A program made the position numbers and the translations under genes. This document shows, piece by piece, positions 33,389 to 43,012 of a stretch of DNA of 64,000 bases (position 1 is the first letter of the stretch; every line of letters starts with the position of its first letter). The stretch comes from Paraliobacillus sp044383835 (lineage in GTDB: Bacteria; Bacillota; Bacilli; Bacillales; Amphibacillaceae), in NCBI RefSeq assembly GCF_044383835.1, contig NZ_JBISEP010000001.1, positions 186,001 to 250,000 of the forward strand, read 5' to 3'. Under the pieces are notes generated by a model, which worked only from the letters and a program-made list of their open reading frames with translations, ran no database searches and was not told where the DNA came from.

Positions 33389-34168
33389 TTATAACAAGTT
33401 TTTAAAAGCTGTACTTAAAGATTTCTTCAATTTAAAAATGGCTTGTTTATGTATTTGTGATATACGGGAAGTCGTTAAACCTAAAACTTTTCCTATCTCT
33501 GTGAATGTCAACTCTTCTTTGTAGAATAGACTAATAACCATCTGTTCATTTTCATTCAATAATGTAATACATTCTGCCAAATCATTTAAATTCTCTGTAT
33601 TAACTATTGTTTCTTCTGGTGAAGGATTACGATCATCTGGAAGATTGTAACCGATGCCTTCTTTATAGTTATCTTGATGCTCCGTTGATTTATCTTCAAT
33701 AAACAATAAATTGGAAAATAATGAATCTTTAATGACTTCTTCTACTTCACTTTTGCTTAATTGTAAATACTCGGCAACTTCAGAAGCAGAAGGCTCCCGA
33801 TATAAACGTTGTTCTAGGAATTGAATCGCTTGTTCAATTTTTTTTGCCTTGTCACGAGTCGAACGTGGTAACCAATCTTCTTTACGCAATCCGTCCATGA
33901 TTGAGCCACGTATACGAAAGGACGCATAAGTAGCAAATTTAAGATCTCTCGTATGATCAAATTTGTGTAACGCATCAAAAAGTCCAAACAATCCAAGGCT
34001 TCTAATATCATCTTTCTCTATACTTTGTGGCAAGTGAGCAGCAATTCGTTGAGTATGATAATGAACAAGATAAAGGTAATGTTCAACGAGTTGATTCGCT
34101 ATTTCATTATCTTTACTTTTTATCCATTGATCCCATAGCACATCAATTGTCGGGTTCGAAGTAGACAA
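33389..34168 (-). CDS. sigD: Flagellar sigma factor SigD (FliA/WhiG family)
   Basis: SigD directs RNA polymerase to late flagellar, chemotaxis and autolysin genes. Region 2 (DLKFATYASFRIRGSIMDGLRKEDWLPRSTRDKAKK), region 3 and region 4 (EQMVISLFYKEELTFTEIGKVLGLTTSRISQIHKQAIFKLK) are all intact. The frame reaches a GTG at 34177, but that codon is part of the ribosome site AGGTG. The TTG at 34168 gives MSTSNPTID and 259 residues. As in B. subtilis it lies near the 3' end of the fla/che operon, a position known there to affect the fraction of motile cells. Confidence 0.95.
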   Translation of the reverse strand: MSTSNPTIDVLWDQWIKSKDNEIANQLVEHYLYLVHYHTQRIAAHLPQSIEKDDIRSLGLFGLFDALHKFDHTRDLKFATYASFRIRGSIMDGLRKEDWLPRSTRDKAKKIEQAIQFLEQRLYREPSASEVAEYLQLSKSEVEEVIKDSLFSNLLFIEDKSTEHQDNYKEGIGYNLPDDRNPSPEETIVNTENLNDLAECITLLNENEQMVISLFYKEELTFTEIGKVLGLTTSRISQIHKQAIFKLKKSLSTAFKNLL

Positions 34169-34204
34169 GCTTATCACCTCATTGTTAGCTAATTTCTATT
34201 GAAA

Positions 34205-34708
34205 CTAAATCTGTTGTTCACCCATATTAACGGTTCTTATATTTAAAATACCAGTTGATAAAATAAACTCAATTGTTCTACCGCTACTTCCACCAACATC
34301 TTCTGCAATAATTGGTATACCAAGTTGTTTTAAGGCATGTTTTACTGCTTCTTCATTACGTTTTCCTATTTTTAACATATCATTTGTTGAACTAAAAGAA
34401 AACATTTGTGCTCCACCAGCAATTTTAGCTTTTAAACCATATTTTCTCGCGCCTAAGCTAATTAATTGGTTCATTAGAATGGGAATAGCTGTATCCGCAT
34501 ATTTCAATTGATTAAATTCACTTTTTTTTGATAAAGTTGAATCTGGTAACATGATATGAGCCATTCCTGCTATTTTCATTGACAAATCATATACAACCAC
34601 ACCTACACAAGAACCTAAACCAGAAGTCCGTAAATGATGTGCCGGATTTGTGACTGTTTTTAAATCAGCAATACCAACTTTAACGATATCTATTGTTTGT
34701 GTAGCCAT
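34205..34708 (-). CDS. cheD: Chemoreceptor glutamine deamidase CheD
   Basis: CheD deamidates receptor glutamines and forms a complex with CheC, whose CheY-phosphatase activity it enhances. The active-site motif GLGSCVGVVVYD contains the catalytic cysteine, followed by GMAHIMLP with the histidine and KIAGGAQMF. Length is 167 residues. The ATG shares a base with the cheC stop codon, so translation is coupled. Confidence 0.95.
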   Translation of the reverse strand: MATQTIDIVKVGIADLKTVTNPAHHLRTSGLGSCVGVVVYDLSMKIAGMAHIMLPDSTLSKKSEFNQLKYADTAIPILMNQLISLGARKYGLKAKIAGGAQMFSFSSTNDMLKIGKRNEEAVKHALKQLGIPIIAEDVGGSSGRTIEFILSTGILNIRTVNMGEQQI

Positions 34709-35340
34709 TATTTCGACACACCTAGTTGATCAAAAATTTTAGGAAAGGACTCGGGATCTGGCAAAAGAAAAAAATGTCCTTTGATTGGTTCTCGTTCGCT
34801 ATCAATATCGTTAATAAATGTGTCAATGATAATTGCATAATCACTTTCCTGAGACAATTCAATTAATCCTTGTGTTAAAATCGCTCCTGCCATATCAATA
34901 TGCAGTAATGGTACTGATGGTTGCATTAAGATATGAATGAAATCAGATAAAGCAGATAAATAGGATCCAGCTAAGATATTCCCCATTTCTTGAAGAGCTG
35001 ATAGTCCCATTTCATCAAAAGGCGGTTGCTTTATAGAGAAATCTTCCATTCCTGTCATTTCTTTCACGAAGGATTCTGCCTCATCTGGTGATAATACAAA
35101 AAACATATTCCCAGGGGCTTCACCGTTAATTCTTAGGAAAACAGACACAATAAGTGTATCTGGTCCACCAACCAAATCCATCATTTCATCAAAATTCACT
35201 ACTCGAACAGCAGGGACTTTCATGTCTACTTTTCGATGCAAAAGTGTAGAAAGGGATGTAGCTGCATTTCCTGAACCAATATTACCAACTTCTTTTAGCG
35301 CATCTAATTGGTTGTCATTTAATGATTCAATATAAGACAT
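34708..35340 (-). CDS. cheC: CheY-P phosphatase CheC
   Basis: CheC dephosphorylates CheY-P in the adaptation system. Two phosphatase centres are visible, each with the E-x2-N pattern: ALKEVGNIGSGNAATSLS near residue 15 and ALQEMGNILAGSYLSAL near residue 115. The protein has 210 residues. GAAGGTGA precedes the ATG. It lies between cheW and cheD, with which it pairs functionally. Confidence 0.95.
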   Translation of the reverse strand: MSYIESLNDNQLDALKEVGNIGSGNAATSLSTLLHRKVDMKVPAVRVVNFDEMMDLVGGPDTLIVSVFLRINGEAPGNMFFVLSPDEAESFVKEMTGMEDFSIKQPPFDEMGLSALQEMGNILAGSYLSALSDFIHILMQPSVPLLHIDMAGAILTQGLIELSQESDYAIIIDTFINDIDSEREPIKGHFFLLPDPESFPKIFDQLGVSK

Positions 35341-35351
35341 GTAATCACCTT

Positions 35352-35834
35352 CTAACTTTCTGTAGAGTATTGATCTTTGGACTCAACTATATTTAATACT
35401 CGATCCATATCTAACAAAATAAGTAAGCGATCGTTCAATTTCGCAACACCATGAATATAGTCTACTTGAACTGAGCCAATTACTTCTGGCGAAGGTTCGA
35501 TCGCATTTTTAGGAATATCTACAACATCATAAGCAGCGTCAACAATTAAACCAACTTCCACATCTTTGATTTGTAATATTATAATTCGGGTACTTTTTGT
35601 ATTTTTATAATTTGAAAGCTCAAATCTTTCTCTCAAATCAATAATAGGTGTCACAACACCACGAAGGTTGAATACACCTTTAACATATTTAGGAACCCCA
35701 GGAACACGTGTAATAGGCAACATCGTTTCAATTCCACCAACATAGGAAACAGGCAATGCATACTCTTCATTGTTTAATTGAAAAACGATAGATTTTAACC
35801 GTTCATTTTGCGCTTCTATTATCGTATCTGTCAT
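35352..35834 (-). CDS. cheW: Chemotaxis coupling protein CheW
   Basis: CheW links receptors to the CheA kinase. The SH3-like fold shows as FQLNNEEYALPVSYVGGIE, ITRVPGVPKYVKGVFNLRG and PIIDLRERF. The frame reaches 35843, but that ATG touches AAAGGGG. The ATG at 35834 is 9 nt behind this site and gives MTDTIIEAQ and 160 residues. It follows cheA by 15 bp. Confidence 0.95.
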   Translation of the reverse strand: MTDTIIEAQNERLKSIVFQLNNEEYALPVSYVGGIETMLPITRVPGVPKYVKGVFNLRGVVTPIIDLRERFELSNYKNTKSTRIIILQIKDVEVGLIVDAAYDVVDIPKNAIEPSPEVIGSVQVDYIHGVAKLNDRLLILLDMDRVLNIVESKDQYSTES

Positions 35835-35849
35835 TTTTAACATCCCCTT

Positions 35850-37886
35850 TTATTTAATTAATGCATTTGTATCAACAATTAAAGCAACTTGACCGTCACC
35901 TAATATAGTCGCTCCCGAAATCGCAAATACATCTGTTAAATAATTGCCTAGTGATTTTAATACAATTTCTTTTTGCCCTATGAATGAATCAACTATTAAA
36001 CCAGCCATTTTGTCTCCTTGTCTAATAATTACAATAGAGTGGAACGCTTCATCTTCTTTATCACCAGGGATTTCAAAGATATCGTGTAAAGAAATTAATG
36101 GTACCACTTTTCCTCTGAAATCAATTACTTGTTTATTGTGTGCATGCATGATTTCATTTTTATTTATTATCGCTGTTTCAATAATAGAGGATAAAGGAAT
36201 GGCATACTTTTCCTTACTAACTTCAACTAACAGTACTGAAATAATAGATAATGTTAGTGGTAACTGAACAGAAAATAGTGAGCCTTTACCATACTCAGAT
36301 TCAATTTCGATCGATCCGCCTAATGATTCAATTGTATTCTTGACAACATCTAAGCCAACACCACGACCAGAAATGTCAGAAATTTGGTCTGCTGTCGAGA
36401 AGCCACTTGCTAAAATTAATTGATGTATTTGCGAATCAGACATTGTTGCTAATTGGTCTTCGTCAATTACACCATTGCTAAGTGCTTTTTTAATAACTTT
36501 TTCTTTATTTATACCAGCACCATCATCAGATATCTCAATAAAAACATGGTTTCCACTGTGATACGCATTTAATTTTAATGTTCCTTTTTCTGACTTTCCT
36601 TTCTCTACTCTTTCCTTTGGAATTTCAATACCATGATCCAATGCGTTACGAATAAGGTGAACTAAAGGATCTCCAATTTCGTCTATCACCGTTCGATCTA
36701 ACTCTGTTTCTGCTCCTTGAATGGATAGTTCAATTTGTTTGTTTAAATCTTTTGCTAATTGACGTACCATGCGTGGAAAACGATTAAACACTTGATCAAT
36801 TGGTACCATGCGCATATTAAGGATAATGTTTTGCAAGTCTCCGGAAATTCGTGTCATATGTTCTACCGTTTCTTGTAATTCTGCATGTTTCATCGTCCCG
36901 GCAATTTGTTCTAAACGGCCACGATCAATAACTAATTCTTCAAATAAATTCATTAAAGCATCTAATCGATCAATGTTTACACGAATCGTTTTACTTGTTA
37001 GCTGGCTAGTTTTACTATTTTTTTTGCTCTTAGCCTCTTTGTTACTTGTACTACTTGATTTTTGCTTACTTGCTTCAAGTGAGACGTTCTCTGTTGCTTC
37101 TGGTTCAAAAGATTGTTTTACATCAAACGTTGAAACGATGACTTGTGAAATCTCCGACACTTTCATTATTTTCTGTTTGACTGTTTCTTTATCTTCTTGG
37201 GTAATAAGAAGTACAGCAAAATCATTTTCAAAGTTTTCTTCCTCTAGTTCCGCTACAAGTGGTTCAGATTTGATGATTTCACCCATCTGTTCAAGTACTT
37301 CAAAAACCATATACACTCTAGCAGCTTTTAATAAACAACCTTCATCTAATTGAATATTCACTTGAAAATTGTTAAATTTCTTTTCTAATGACTGTTGTAG
37401 TACGGTTGTTTCAAATTGGTCAAGCGAACCAATCTTTATCGTTTGTGTTCCATTTTCAGAAGCATCTACTGGATTTGAATCGTTTGTTTTAATATGTCGA
37501 ATTGGTTCTCCTTCTTCAATGGCTTTTAATTGTGCAACTAAGTCAGAGACATCTTTCTTTCCATTTCCTCCATCAATAATATCAAAAACCATAAATTCCA
37601 ATTGATCTACAGCTTCAAAAGCAATATCAATAATAGTTGAATCTAGTTGGAGCTTGTCATTTCTAACAGCGTCTAATACATTCTCCATTTTATGTGTTAG
37701 ATCGGCTAAATCTTGATACCCCATTGTTGCAGACATCCCTTTTAGCGTGTGAGCAGATCGGAATATTTCATTAACTGTATCCATGTTTTTCGGATCTTTT
37801 TCCAACTCTAACAAATTACTATTTAACGATTGGATGTGTTCTTTACTTTCTTCAATAAAAACATCTAAGTATTCATTCATTTCCAT
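35850..37886 (-). CDS. cheA: Chemotaxis histidine kinase CheA
   Basis: CheA autophosphorylates and passes phosphate to CheY and CheB. The Hpt domain (P1) has the phosphorylated histidine in FRSAHTLKGMSATMG near residue 45. P2 and the dimerisation helix P3 follow (RVNIDRLDALMNLFEELVIDRGRLE), then the ATPase P4 (LIRNALDHGIEIP, DDGAGIN, SGRGVGLDVV) and the CheW-like P5. Length is 678 residues from the ATG at 37886, chosen because AGAGGTG lies 6 nt upstream. It overlaps the end of cheB by 14 nt. Confidence 0.96.
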   Translation of the reverse strand: MEMNEYLDVFIEESKEHIQSLNSNLLELEKDPKNMDTVNEIFRSAHTLKGMSATMGYQDLADLTHKMENVLDAVRNDKLQLDSTIIDIAFEAVDQLEFMVFDIIDGGNGKKDVSDLVAQLKAIEEGEPIRHIKTNDSNPVDASENGTQTIKIGSLDQFETTVLQQSLEKKFNNFQVNIQLDEGCLLKAARVYMVFEVLEQMGEIIKSEPLVAELEEENFENDFAVLLITQEDKETVKQKIMKVSEISQVIVSTFDVKQSFEPEATENVSLEASKQKSSSTSNKEAKSKKNSKTSQLTSKTIRVNIDRLDALMNLFEELVIDRGRLEQIAGTMKHAELQETVEHMTRISGDLQNIILNMRMVPIDQVFNRFPRMVRQLAKDLNKQIELSIQGAETELDRTVIDEIGDPLVHLIRNALDHGIEIPKERVEKGKSEKGTLKLNAYHSGNHVFIEISDDGAGINKEKVIKKALSNGVIDEDQLATMSDSQIHQLILASGFSTADQISDISGRGVGLDVVKNTIESLGGSIEIESEYGKGSLFSVQLPLTLSIISVLLVEVSKEKYAIPLSSIIETAIINKNEIMHAHNKQVIDFRGKVVPLISLHDIFEIPGDKEDEAFHSIVIIRQGDKMAGLIVDSFIGQKEIVLKSLGNYLTDVFAISGATILGDGQVALIVDTNALIK

Positions 37887-38958
37887 TGATTTCACCTCTG
37901 GATTTCATTTGTTTAATTAGCACATGACTGATCTCGGGTAATTCCGCAACAAAATTTACTAGATTCGTTTTCTCAGCAGCTTGAGGCATACCGTATACAA
38001 CACATGTTTCTTTAGATTCAGAGATTGCAATTGTATTTTTCTTTTTATTTTTCAATGTGATTAATCCATTTGCACCGTCGTTTCCCATACCAGTCATTAA
38101 TACGGTATACACTTGATAAGAACTTAATGTCGCCAATGATTCAAATAGCACGTCAACAGATGGTTGATGCCCATTTCTTGGGGCTTCCTTGTTGATGCGG
38201 ATAATGTTTGCACTTCCTCTACTTTCTACGCGCATTTGATAACCGCCTGGCGCGATATAAGCAGTGCCATTTCTAAGTATTTCTCCATCTTCTGCTTCTT
38301 TCACTTCAATTTTCGACATATTATTAAGGCGTTTAGCTAAAGATTGAGTAAAGCCAGCTGGCATATGTTGAACAATGACAATAGGAGATGGGAATTCTTT
38401 TGGTAATTGTGTCAAAACTTGTTGTAAGGCTCTAGGTCCTCCCGTTGAAGTACCGATTGCTACGATTGATTTTGTTTTCCTTACGTTCAGTTTGACTTGT
38501 TGTGTAAATGTGGAAACAATAGGTGCTTTTTTTTGTTTTTCGGCTAAATTCGGTATATTAGCATGAACGGCTTGTAATACTTTAGTCTTTATCTCCTCTT
38601 CTTTTTCCCTTATATTTAACGAAATAGATCCTGAAGGTTTTGTAATAAAATCAACTGCACCAAACGAAACAGACTCTATTGTTCTATCTGCCCCTTCTTT
38701 TGTTAAGCTAGACAACATTACTACTGGGCGGGGTTTTTTTGACATAATCTCCTTTAACGTAGTTATACCGTCCATTATTGGCATTTCGACGTCTAACGTT
38801 ACAACATCAGGATTATAATCGTCTATTTTCTTTAATGCATCCTTCCCGTTACGCGCGGTACCTACCACATGAATTCTAGGATGTGATTGAAGTATATCTG
38901 TAATTATTTTACGCATAAACGCTGAGTCATCAACAACTAAGACATTTATTGTATTCAT
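37873..38958 (-). CDS. cheB: Receptor methylesterase CheB
   Basis: CheB removes methyl groups and amides from receptors when phosphorylated by CheA. A response-regulator receiver domain (VLVVDDSAFMRKII, phosphoacceptor in PDVVTLDVEMP near residue 55) is followed by the methylesterase domain. That domain has the catalytic serine in AIGTSTGGPRAL, the histidine in QHMPAGFTQSLA and the aspartate in TGMGNDGANG. Length is 361 residues. It sits between flhG and cheA in the operon. Confidence 0.96.
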   Translation of the reverse strand: MNTINVLVVDDSAFMRKIITDILQSHPRIHVVGTARNGKDALKKIDDYNPDVVTLDVEMPIMDGITTLKEIMSKKPRPVVMLSSLTKEGADRTIESVSFGAVDFITKPSGSISLNIREKEEEIKTKVLQAVHANIPNLAEKQKKAPIVSTFTQQVKLNVRKTKSIVAIGTSTGGPRALQQVLTQLPKEFPSPIVIVQHMPAGFTQSLAKRLNNMSKIEVKEAEDGEILRNGTAYIAPGGYQMRVESRGSANIIRINKEAPRNGHQPSVDVLFESLATLSSYQVYTVLMTGMGNDGANGLITLKNKKKNTIAISESKETCVVYGMPQAAEKTNLVNFVAELPEISHVLIKQMKSRGEINGNE

Positions 38959-38964
38959 GGCAGT

Positions 38965-39828
38965 CTACCTTTCTTTTACAAATTTTATTAGCTTGTTTAT
39001 AAAAGCTGAAGGACCGTTGTTCTGATTCTTTATACCCCCTGTTTCATACTGTGCAACTAACTCATCTAGTGCACGAGTGATTTTAGCTTTAGGATCAAAT
39101 ATTGAAAATGGCGTCTGTGTTAAAACTGCTTTTGAGACTACTTTATCTTTTGGTAATATGCCTAATGGAATAATATCTTTTTGTAAAAAACGCTTCATTA
39201 CTTGCTGTAAGCGCTTTGTTGTTTGTTCACCCTCTTTATTTGATTGAGCTTGATTGACTAATAGATACATTAAGATGCCGTGATCATAATAATGAATATG
39301 TTTCATCATTGCATAAGCATCCATCATTGATGTAGGTTCAGGTGTTGAAAGGATAATAATTTCATCTGAAGCTAACACATAACGCATAGTATCCAACGAT
39401 GCACCTGCACCCATATCTAGAATGATATAGTCATACTTAAGGATAAGTTCATCTAATTGGTTCAGAAAAAAATTCTGTTTCTTTTCACCCATGTGAAATA
39501 ATTCTCTTAAGCCTGATCCACCTGCAATATAAGATAATGAATAAGGTCCTGATTCCATAATATCATAGACAGACAACTCTTTTTCATATAAATCAACAAT
39601 TGTTTGTTTAGCTTGTACCCCCATTAAAATATCTATATTACCCATCCCTATGTCTAAATCGAATAAAAGAACTTTCTTATTCATTTTTGAAAGTGTAATA
39701 GCAAAGTTTAATGAAAAATTAGATTTACCAACCCCACCCTTACCACTAACAACCGCAATTGTTTTTGCTTCTTTGCTACGATTCATTTGATTGATTCTTT
39801 TTCTTAGATTTGTGGCTTGATCAAGCAT
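38965..39828 (-). CDS. flhG: Flagellar number regulator FlhG (MinD-like ATPase)
   Basis: FlhG (YlxH) is a MinD/ParA-type ATPase that stimulates the FlhF GTPase and, in Bacillus, controls spacing of flagella through the C-ring. The deviant Walker A motif AVVSGKGGVGKSNFSLN is near residue 30 and LLFDLDIGMGNIDILMG follows. The N-terminal MLDQATNLRKRIN contains the FlhF-activator helix. I use the ATG at 39828, 9 nt behind GGAG, giving 287 residues and an 8-nt overlap with flhF. Confidence 0.94.
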   Translation of the reverse strand: MLDQATNLRKRINQMNRSKEAKTIAVVSGKGGVGKSNFSLNFAITLSKMNKKVLLFDLDIGMGNIDILMGVQAKQTIVDLYEKELSVYDIMESGPYSLSYIAGGSGLRELFHMGEKKQNFFLNQLDELILKYDYIILDMGAGASLDTMRYVLASDEIIILSTPEPTSMMDAYAMMKHIHYYDHGILMYLLVNQAQSNKEGEQTTKRLQQVMKRFLQKDIIPLGILPKDKVVSKAVLTQTPFSIFDPKAKITRALDELVAQYETGGIKNQNNGPSAFINKLIKFVKER

Positions 39829-40957
39829 TTTCAGTCGCTCCAACTACTAAATGACCAACCTTTTCACCAGTCACCTCGAAAATATCATCGGGAACATCTT
39901 GACCTGTCGTAATATAGGCAATACCAACATTATTAGGAATAGTAATATTGAGCATAGAGCCATATGAGGCTGTTTCATCCGTTTTCGTAAAGATAATTCG
40001 TTTTAATGGTATCGTATTAAATTGTTGATAAATCGAAACTAGATCACTTGATTTGGTTGTTAATGATAAAACTAAATAGGTGTCAATGTCATGTTTTAAA
40101 TCGATAACTTCTCCTAACTCTTTCACATATTTAGGATCCCTAAAGTTTCTCCCAGCTGTATCAACTAAAACTAGATCATAATTTTTAAATTTTTCTTTTG
40201 CTTTTTTATAATCATCTAGTGTGTAAACAATTTCTATTGGAACATCTAATATCTTTGAATAAGTTTTTAATTGTTCAATTGCAGCAATTCGATACGTATC
40301 AGTAGTAATAAGTGCAACATTTTTTTTGTCTTGCAACATACAATTAGCAGCAATTTTGGCAATCGTTGTCGTTTTCCCAACACCTGTAGGGCCAACTAAA
40401 TGGATGAATTGTTTATCGTACGTTACACCACCACAGCCTATATGCTCTAACTCTGTTTTAATTTCCACTTGTATGAGCTGCTTTACCTGATCAACAGTCA
40501 TATCTTCATCATGGAACTGCTGCTCGACACGTGACACAAGTTCTTGCGCCAATGATTCATCTACATCTTGTTCAACCAATAAGGTATAGACTTCTTCATA
40601 AACTTGCGGAAAAGCACTTATCTGTTGACTAGCATTATTTTTTTCTACCCATTTACGTAGAGAACGAACCTCATCCAAGACTAGTTGCTGGTTATCACTA
40701 GCTTGATTAGTCTCAGGAAAGGCAGACTTTGAAAATGGTAAGCCTTCATCCCTTTTCAATTCATTTGTAGCATTGTTTTGTGCAAGATCAGGATCAATCG
40801 CAGCAATGATTTCAATGTTTCTTTTTTTAAATAAACCTAAAAATCCACCTGTGTGAATTACTTTAGAATTAAGTATTACCGCATCATTTCCAAGCTCTTT
40901 TCGAATTTTCGACATTGCTTCTGGCATCGTAGGAGCAATATACTTTTTTACCTTCAT
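39821..40957 (-). CDS. flhF: Flagellar GTPase FlhF
   Basis: FlhF is an SRP-type GTPase that places flagella. A basic B domain (MKVKKYIAPTMPEAMSKIRKELGNDAVIL) opens the protein, a variable linker runs to about residue 90, and the NG domain follows with GPTGVGKTTTIAKIA near residue 195, TTDTYRIAAIEQL, DTAGR and TKTDET. Length is 378 residues. The ATG overlaps the flhA stop (ATGA). GGGGTGGTG lies upstream in the flhA coding sequence. Confidence 0.95.
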   Translation of the reverse strand: MKVKKYIAPTMPEAMSKIRKELGNDAVILNSKVIHTGGFLGLFKKRNIEIIAAIDPDLAQNNATNELKRDEGLPFSKSAFPETNQASDNQQLVLDEVRSLRKWVEKNNASQQISAFPQVYEEVYTLLVEQDVDESLAQELVSRVEQQFHDEDMTVDQVKQLIQVEIKTELEHIGCGGVTYDKQFIHLVGPTGVGKTTTIAKIAANCMLQDKKNVALITTDTYRIAAIEQLKTYSKILDVPIEIVYTLDDYKKAKEKFKNYDLVLVDTAGRNFRDPKYVKELGEVIDLKHDIDTYLVLSLTTKSSDLVSIYQQFNTIPLKRIIFTKTDETASYGSMLNITIPNNVGIAYITTGQDVPDDIFEVTGEKVGHLVVGATENA

Positions 40958-42987
40958 GCTACATTCACCACCCCTATACTTTGAACGTCAAGATCTGGTT
41001 CAAGCTCATTAAAAGACAGTACAACAACATGTGGGAAAAACCGATCAAGCAATTGTTTGACAAACATTCGTATAGTAGGTGAACATAATATAATAGGTGT
41101 TTCTTCCTCTAATGAAACATTTTCCACCTTTTCAGTAACAGATCGTATAATTTTCTGTTGTGTATTAGGGTCTAATGCTAGATAGCTCCCATGTTCCGTG
41201 TTTTGAACATGATCAGCAATCAATTGCTCCACCTCACCTGCAATTGTTATTACTTTTAGTGTACCACCTTGTTGCATATATTGTTTCGTTATTTGAGGAG
41301 CTAATGCCTGTCTTGCATATTCTCCTAACAGCTCTGTGTCATTTGTCATCTTTCCAAAGTCAGCTAATGTCTCAAAAATAACTGGTAAATTACGAACGGA
41401 AACTTGTTCACGCAATAATTTAGATAAAACCTTTTGCACATCTCCAATCGATAATGGTTCAGGTGTCACTTCTTCAACTAAAATAGGATACGACTCTTTT
41501 AAGTGATCAATTAATTGCTTCGTTTCTTGTCTACCTAATAGCAAGTGTGCATGTTTTTTAATCACTTCCGTAATATGTGTAGAAACGACTGATGGAGGAT
41601 CAACTACCGTATAGCCAGATAATTCTGCATTATCTTTGTCATCTTCATTAATCCATTTAGCAGGCAGTCCAAATGCTGGTTCTGTTGTGTTAATTCCGTC
41701 AATTTCATCATCGTCATCTCCAGGAATCATCGCTAAATAATGATCTAACATTAAATCACCTTGAGCCACCTCATTCCCTTTAATCTTTAATTGATACGTA
41801 TTTGGACTAAGCTGAATATTATCCCGAATACGGACCACGGGAATAACAATTCCTAATTCAATAGCCAATTGTCTACGAATCATCACGATTCGATCCATTA
41901 GGTCTCCTCCTTGATTCGTATCTACTAATGGGATAAGCGAATAGCCAAATTCGAATTCAATTGGATCCATACTTATTAAATCAACTACATTTTCAGATGA
42001 TTGCATTTGTTCACTTTCTGCTTGTTCTTCTTCCATTTCATGATCAACAACTGGTTGAGATGTCTGGCGAGATAACCAATATGCACTAAAGCCTAAGATG
42101 GATGCAATAGTAGTTGTTAACAAGAAATTTATTGGTGTGAAGCCAAATAAAAATATTGTTCCAGCTGCAATGTATAGGAGCTTAGGGTAGCGCAATAATT
42201 GCGTTGTTACATCACTACCAAGATTCCCTTCGGAAGAAACTCGAGTGACAACAATACCAGTAGCTGTGGAAATTAATAATGCTGGTATCTGGCTTACTAG
42301 ACCATCTCCAACGGTAAGCTGCATATATGTACTAATGGCTTCTTGAAAACTCATTTCCTTTTGCATCATACCAATGATTAATCCAAATATAATATTGATA
42401 AGAACGATAATGATTCCGGCTATTGCATCACCTTTTACAAATTTACTAGCACCATCCATTGAGCCATAAAAATCAGCTTCTCGCTCAATTTTTTCACGAC
42501 GTGCTTTTGCTTGTTGCTCATTGATCATTCCAGCATTTAAGTCGGCATCAATACTCATTTGTTTACCGGGCATGGCATCCAAAGTAAAACGAGCAGAAAC
42601 TTCAGATACACGCTCACTCCCTTTGGTAATAACTAAAAATTGAATAATAACTAAAATACTAAACACAACAAAACCGACTAGAGGATTACCGCCAATAACA
42701 AATGTCCCAAAAGTGTCTACAACACCACCAGCATCTGCTTCAGATAAAATAGATCGAGTTGTTGATACGTTTAAGCCTAGTCGAAATAGTGTTAAAAGAA
42801 GTAATAATGAGGGAAAGATAGAAAACTGTAACGGCTCACTTGTATTCATAGATACAAGAATAACGATTAAAGCTAAAGAAATATTAGTTAATATAAGAAC
42901 ACTTAATAGCCATCCCGGTAAAGGAATAACTAACATCACAATAATTAAAATAACACCTAATATTACGGATAGATCACTTACTTTCAT
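40954..42987 (-). CDS. flhA: Flagellar export gate protein FlhA
   Basis: FlhA is the nonameric ring of the type III export gate. About eight membrane segments fill residues 1-310, with the FHIPEP-type loop (SERVSEVSARFTLDAMPGKQMSIDADLNAG). A large cytoplasmic domain follows for chaperone docking. A longer frame starts at 43041, but AGGAGAGGAAATA precedes the ATG at 42987, giving MKVSDLSVILG and exactly 677 residues as in B. subtilis. Confidence 0.96.
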   Translation of the reverse strand: MKVSDLSVILGVILIIVMLVIPLPGWLLSVLILTNISLALIVILVSMNTSEPLQFSIFPSLLLLLTLFRLGLNVSTTRSILSEADAGGVVDTFGTFVIGGNPLVGFVVFSILVIIQFLVITKGSERVSEVSARFTLDAMPGKQMSIDADLNAGMINEQQAKARREKIEREADFYGSMDGASKFVKGDAIAGIIIVLINIIFGLIIGMMQKEMSFQEAISTYMQLTVGDGLVSQIPALLISTATGIVVTRVSSEGNLGSDVTTQLLRYPKLLYIAAGTIFLFGFTPINFLLTTTIASILGFSAYWLSRQTSQPVVDHEMEEEQAESEQMQSSENVVDLISMDPIEFEFGYSLIPLVDTNQGGDLMDRIVMIRRQLAIELGIVIPVVRIRDNIQLSPNTYQLKIKGNEVAQGDLMLDHYLAMIPGDDDDEIDGINTTEPAFGLPAKWINEDDKDNAELSGYTVVDPPSVVSTHITEVIKKHAHLLLGRQETKQLIDHLKESYPILVEEVTPEPLSIGDVQKVLSKLLREQVSVRNLPVIFETLADFGKMTNDTELLGEYARQALAPQITKQYMQQGGTLKVITIAGEVEQLIADHVQNTEHGSYLALDPNTQQKIIRSVTEKVENVSLEEETPIILCSPTIRMFVKQLLDRFFPHVVVLSFNELEPDLDVQSIGVVNVA

Positions 42988-43012
42988 TATTTCCTCTCCT
43001 AACTTATATCTC

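Noticed and set aside
36808..37353. A 181-residue plus-strand frame opposite cheA
   Set aside because: It is the mirror of the cheA linker and dimerisation region, Ser/Cys-rich, with no family motif and no ribosome site. The minus-strand gene explains the sequence.
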